Below, one piece after another: positions 60,019 through 64,000 of a DNA stretch of 64,000 nt (position 1 is its first letter; each line of letters begins with the position of its first letter). Position numbers and translations under genes: made by a program. Origin of the DNA: Amaranthus tricolor (taxonomy: Eukaryota; Streptophyta; Magnoliopsida; Caryophyllales; Amaranthaceae); contig NC_080049.1 in the NCBI RefSeq assembly GCF_026212465.1, forward strand, positions 35,570,885-35,634,884, in the 5' to 3' direction. The notes under the pieces are model-generated. The model worked only from the letters and a program-made list of their open reading frames with translations. It searched no databases and was not told the origin of the DNA.

Positions 60019-60064
60019 ATAGAGAGAGAAACAGAGAGAGAGAAAGAGAGAGAAAGAGAAAGAA
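60019..60064 (+). repeat. (GA)n-rich 5' leader
   Basis: Imperfect GA repeat between the TATA box and start codon. It is open in frame with the gene and creates an upstream ATG at 60012 that would add 20 Arg/Glu/Lys-rich residues; I treat it as leader. Confidence 0.8.
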
Positions 60065-60071
60065 CACAAAA

Positions 60072-61777
60072 ATGTGTATTACAGAAGTTAAGCAGAATTC
60101 CAATCATAATAATAATGGTGATGGCGTTGTAAAAAGCAATGCTAATTGTAACAATGGTACTGTTCATGATGCTTTCATTAGCCTTGATAGGTGAGTGTTT
60201 TTTTTTTTTTTTTTAACATAACTAACAAAATTGTTCGTGTACATAGTGTTTTAAAGTTAGATTTCAAATGAGTGTAAGGTAAAATCACGATAATATATAA
60301 TCCATGTTAAATTTGATCAAGAGTATATGGTTAATTACAATAAATAGAAAATTTTTTGTGTATAAACTGGAAAGCATGTACGTTATTTTGATGGTAATAA
60401 ATTCATCAATTTTTTAAAAAAACATACAGTGAACAAAATTTTTTCACATTCCGCGTATTTTTGACTAAATTTTAAACATTTTATGGGTTTATTAAAAATG
60501 ATTTGAAAATCTAATTTTATGTCAGTTAACGAACAAAATCAATTTTCCATATAAGGTTATGAATTTGATTTTCATCTAACTCTCTCCTTAAAAATTACTT
60601 GTAATATAAAAGAACATACACTAATTTCACCAAAAAAAATTTTGCAATTTTTTGATTAGGTTTTTTTTTTATCTTCATTTGTTTTCATCTCCCCCTTCCA
60701 AAAAGTTCTTATAATTATTTAATTAACTAAAGACACTTTTTTTGAAAAAGTAAAATTACAAAAGTAAATACTTATATATACAAAGACTCAAAAGAGTCCA
60801 CTTAGTTAATATACATATACATATAATATGATATTTAAAACGTTTTATAAAATAATGTATATTACAAAAGAAAAGCTTCCATCAATTCCATGCATCTTTC
60901 AAACCACTCACAAGTCACAAGTCACAAGTCATTCACAACACCTATATAGAGAGAATAAGTCACGTGCATGCACGAGATCTTCAATCAACTCAACTTTAAA
61001 ATGAAAAAAACTATTTTTAGATATCCCATCAAATAATTGAAATTAAAGGAAACTTTTTTTCTTAAAAAAATTAACTTAGGGCATAAATTTCTTTTCTTTT
61101 TCGATCATTCCATGCATTAATAGTATAAATAAATAATCACTCAATTCCAAGCAATAATTGAATGATCTTGTATAATTGAAATGCTTTCAACATATTTGGA
61201 AATTAATAATTCAATTACCAAACAAGAAAAAGAAAAATAATTATTTTGCAATAAATTAATAAGTAACCGTTACCATTTCCCGCTTAAACAACTTTTTTCA
61301 AAACAAACAATAAAAACCCTAAAAATTAATTAATTGAAGATTTTTCCAATTCTCTTACGATATTAGTTAAAATCATTTTTTGTTTATCATTTTTGTAACA
61401 AATTAAATTATCTTTATTCTAAATTTTGATTAAAAAATAATTTTTTCAGGGGTGACCCGAAGATGTACTACATGTATTGGAAAAATGTGGATGATAAATG
61501 TTCAGTGACAATAAAAGCGTCAGACCTAATGAGTTACTTTGCTGATCATGACGAGGGCGGTGTGTTCTACCAGTTGCCTGAATTCAGTAAGGCTGTCCAT
61601 CGGATTCATAACGTCGTGGGAAACGCCGTGACCAAAGGTCGGTACATCATCGGAGGGACGGGTTCATCTCAGCTGTTTACGGTCACCCTTGCGGCGTTGG
61701 CTTCTCGTATCAATTCTTGTAATCAAATTAAGAACAAGCGTCGTATTCCGGTTGTTTGTGCACAACCCTACTACTCG
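60072..61777 (+). CDS. Tryptophan aminotransferase-related protein (TAA1/TAR type), 5' part
   Basis: Exon 1 60072-60190 and exon 2 61450-61777 join in frame to 149 residues; the gene continues past the window. Intron 1 is GT-AG (1259 bp) and exon 2 ends with a GTAATT donor. After a low-complexity Asn-rich start comes ISLDRGDPKMYYMYW, DLMSYFADHDEGGVFYQLPE, VVGNAVTKGRYIIGGTGSSQ and VVCAQPYYS, matching the N-terminal half of the alliinase_C / TAA1 fold. The GTGSSQL loop (109-115) corresponds to the cofactor-phosphate-binding region; the PLP lysine would lie in later exons. Enzymes of this family turn tryptophan into indole-3-pyruvate in auxin synthesis. TAA1 has a W/CFLEPEL sequence where this protein has VFYQLPEF, so substrate and subgroup are uncertain. 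Confidence 0.88.
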
Positions 61778-64000
61778 GTAATTATCTTATACCCCTATTA
61801 TATAGTTTTGCATGGTCAATTCATACACTTAAATATGAAACTAAATATTTATATTAATTATATATATATATAAACACATAATATCTTTTGCTTTTTAGTT
61901 GATGTTTTTATTTTTGTTTGTTTTATATATTATTTTTTATTCATTTTTACCTAGTTTCTATTTATTTATTTATTTATTTTTGATTTTTAGAGGTGCTTTT
62001 GTCTGTTTAGGTTTTTTTTCTTGTGATTCATCTATAGATCTATTTCGAGCTGAGGACTCTTTAAGCACACTTTTCTTTTTTATTATGAGTTGTCACTGTC
62101 TTTTTTCTTCACAAACCCTAATTATAATTTATTCTATAAGTGAGATACACTTAAATATGATGATTATGACGATGATCTAATCACATAATGTACTATAAAT
62201 AAAGTACCAATTGTTGACTAAAACATATAAGATTACCATTTGGCTTCCACTTGTAATGTCCATAATATTACATTTTATATTATTGTTTTAATTTTGATTT
62301 TACATGATTAGGAGTTCACCTTTAACCAGTAGGGTCACTATATTTATGATTTTCTACAAATGACTTTCAATTTAATTAATTTATTTAAAATTGTTTCTAT
62401 TAATTAGTATTATTATTTTTGATAAATACAATATATATTGATTTTTAATTATATATGGACCTTAAAAATTAAAAAAGTTGTTTAAGATTCTCATAAAGTC
62501 TTTTTTCTTGTATATCAAGTCCTTATAGTTAAATGGAGTGTAATCCTAGTAGTAAATTTTTTATTAATTTTAATAATAGTAAGTTGAGGAAAGAGATTTA
62601 GAGGAGAGTGGTAAAGATTAGACTCTCCCTATTTATATAACTTAAATTAAAAATTAATAAGTCAATATGGTTTATTAATTATGAGAAGGAGAATATAGGG
62701 TTTATGGAAAACTAAAATTGAAATTAATTGATGGAGATCATACGTGCAACAGGCCGTGTTTGTTGCTGGCACCTTTGCTTACTTTATTCTAAACATTTTC
62801 ATCATACATCATGTTCCTATTTCTTCCAACTTTTTGCGTCAAATATAAAGGAATTAAAATTTTCAAAAAAAAAAAAGAAAAAATAGATATAGTAGTAAAT
62901 AAATGAATATATATAAAGGAATTAAATTTTCAAAAAAAAAAAGAAAAAATAGATATAGTAGTAAATAAATGAATATATATAAAGGAATTAAATTTTCAAA
63001 AAAAAAAGAAAAAATAGATATAATAGTAAATAAAATGAATATATATAAAGGAATTAAATTTTCAAAAAAAAAAGAAAAAATAGATATAGTAGTAAATAAA
63101 TGAATATATATAAAGGAATTAAATTTTCAAAAAAAAAAAAAGAAAAATAATAGATATAGTAGTTAATAAATGAATATATATACAATATAAAACTTCTAAC
63201 TTTTGAGTCAATTAATTTCTCAATTATTCTTCTAATATTCTCTTTTTAGCTGGAACCCAAAATCATCCACCAAATAATTATGAGAAAAGTTCATTTGATT
63301 TGTTTTACCGAAAGAACCAAACATTAAGCCAAATTATTTATTAGATATGAAATGGAAATTAAACTACCACCACACAACTAAAGCAACCCCATACACCCAA
63401 AGGAATAAAATTAATTTGAGATTAGATTGAGATTAGTTTGAAATGATTTGGTGAAGAAGAATTTATGTGGATGACGACATTGGAACTGATATATTGGTTC
63501 ATGCAGTTATCTTTAATCTTTTAGGGATAAGGCTCTCGCATTGTTGTTGATGTGAGATTCAATTAGATTAGAAAGAAAAAATAATACAGTTTATAATAAT
63601 GTGTTAGCGCATAAAACATTTTGAGGCTTCAACCATTAGCATAATTTTTTAATTGAATTGGTTCCCTAACGTGGTATCTGAAGTCAACATGACATTAAAA
63701 GCCAAAATGGTATTTGAAAGCAATATATTATATCTAGTGGCGAACCCAAGATAGTAATAGTATAAAGTTTTGAGTTGAACACTAACTTATGTACATATAA
63801 TGAACTAACACTAACTTATGTACATATAATGAACTAATTAATTCGACTATCATTTTTTGTGTTAAATGTTAAACAATTTAATATTAAGTTTATTTATTTA
63901 ATAATCCAGATCATGTTCCAAGCATACTAAATCTAGATTCTCGAATTATGTTAGATGGGTCCAAAGCATTATACAATATATTAATGCCTTGTATTGTGTA
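61778..64000. other. Start of intron 2 of the TAR-like gene or downstream sequence
   Basis: I find no third exon here. The stretch contains a minisatellite (62843-63180) and AT-rich sequence. At about 63778-63836 a 27-bp unit (AACACTAACTTATGTACATA and seven more) is duplicated. Confidence 0.55.
62843..63180. repeat. Minisatellite, five copies of a 66-68 bp unit
   Basis: Units start at about 62844, 62912, 62979, 63044 and 63110 (ATAAAGGAATTAAATTTTCA, poly-A, then AATAGATATAGTAGTAAATA). Copies differ mainly in A-run length plus a few substitutions, so they arose recently by slippage or unequal exchange. Confidence 0.93.

Noticed and set aside
60012..60071. Upstream in-frame start for the TAR-like gene
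   Set aside because: The added residues come from a GA microsatellite; ATG 60072 directly precedes the natural-looking N-terminus.
62843..63180. CRISPR-like look of the spaced repeats
   Set aside because: Units are contiguous without unique spacers, in a plant gene context; a minisatellite explains them.

Overview
The window is AT-rich plant nuclear DNA: multi-exon genes with GT-AG introns, long intergenic stretches, (TA)n tracts, many MITE-like repeats, LTR retrotransposon sequence and Mutator-like (MULE) transposons. The gene families (neprosin, P-class PPR, plant lipase, TAA1/TAR) fit a eudicot. The abundant short repeats with GAGACGGTCTC-type ends remind me of Amaranthaceae/Caryophyllales genomes, but that is recollection, not something tested here.

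Layout. 1-365: unrecognised, apparently frameshifted coding remnant. 1613-2091: solo Copia-type LTR with a perfect 5-bp target duplication. 12450-18741 (+): seven-exon neprosin-family glutamic peptidase of 420 aa, with a GC-AG intron and a fold-back element of about 1.07 kb in its third intron. 22427-27034 (-): two-exon PPR protein of 491 aa, whose large intron carries an LTR remnant. 27246-30459: MULE with degraded ends holding a decayed gene with a MULE-type N-terminal domain and a plant mobile domain (PMD). 31421-32436: fold-back repeat cluster interrupted by a solo LTR. 36433-40536 (+): eight-exon lipase-like alpha/beta hydrolase of 466 aa. 42008-43240 and 43992-46538: two non-autonomous MULEs with very long terminal inverted repeats; the second has captured four exons that I read as CRUMPLED LEAF (CRL, CpeT-like chromophore lyase). 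52545-57612: intact, young Ty1/Copia element. 60072 onward (+): first two exons of a tryptophan-aminotransferase-related gene that runs off the right edge.

The host genes look functionally unrelated. The most coherent unusual signal is the trio of MULEs between 27 and 47 kb. They share terminal sequence, 9-11 bp target duplications and a conserved subterminal architecture: two odd palindromes flanking a central palindrome, with a common TTAGTAAC-type core. One carries a decayed PMD gene, one is an internal-deletion derivative that keeps the same N-terminal coding segment, and one is a Pack-MULE with host exons. Calls rest on reading the sequence and on family knowledge; no database search was possible.
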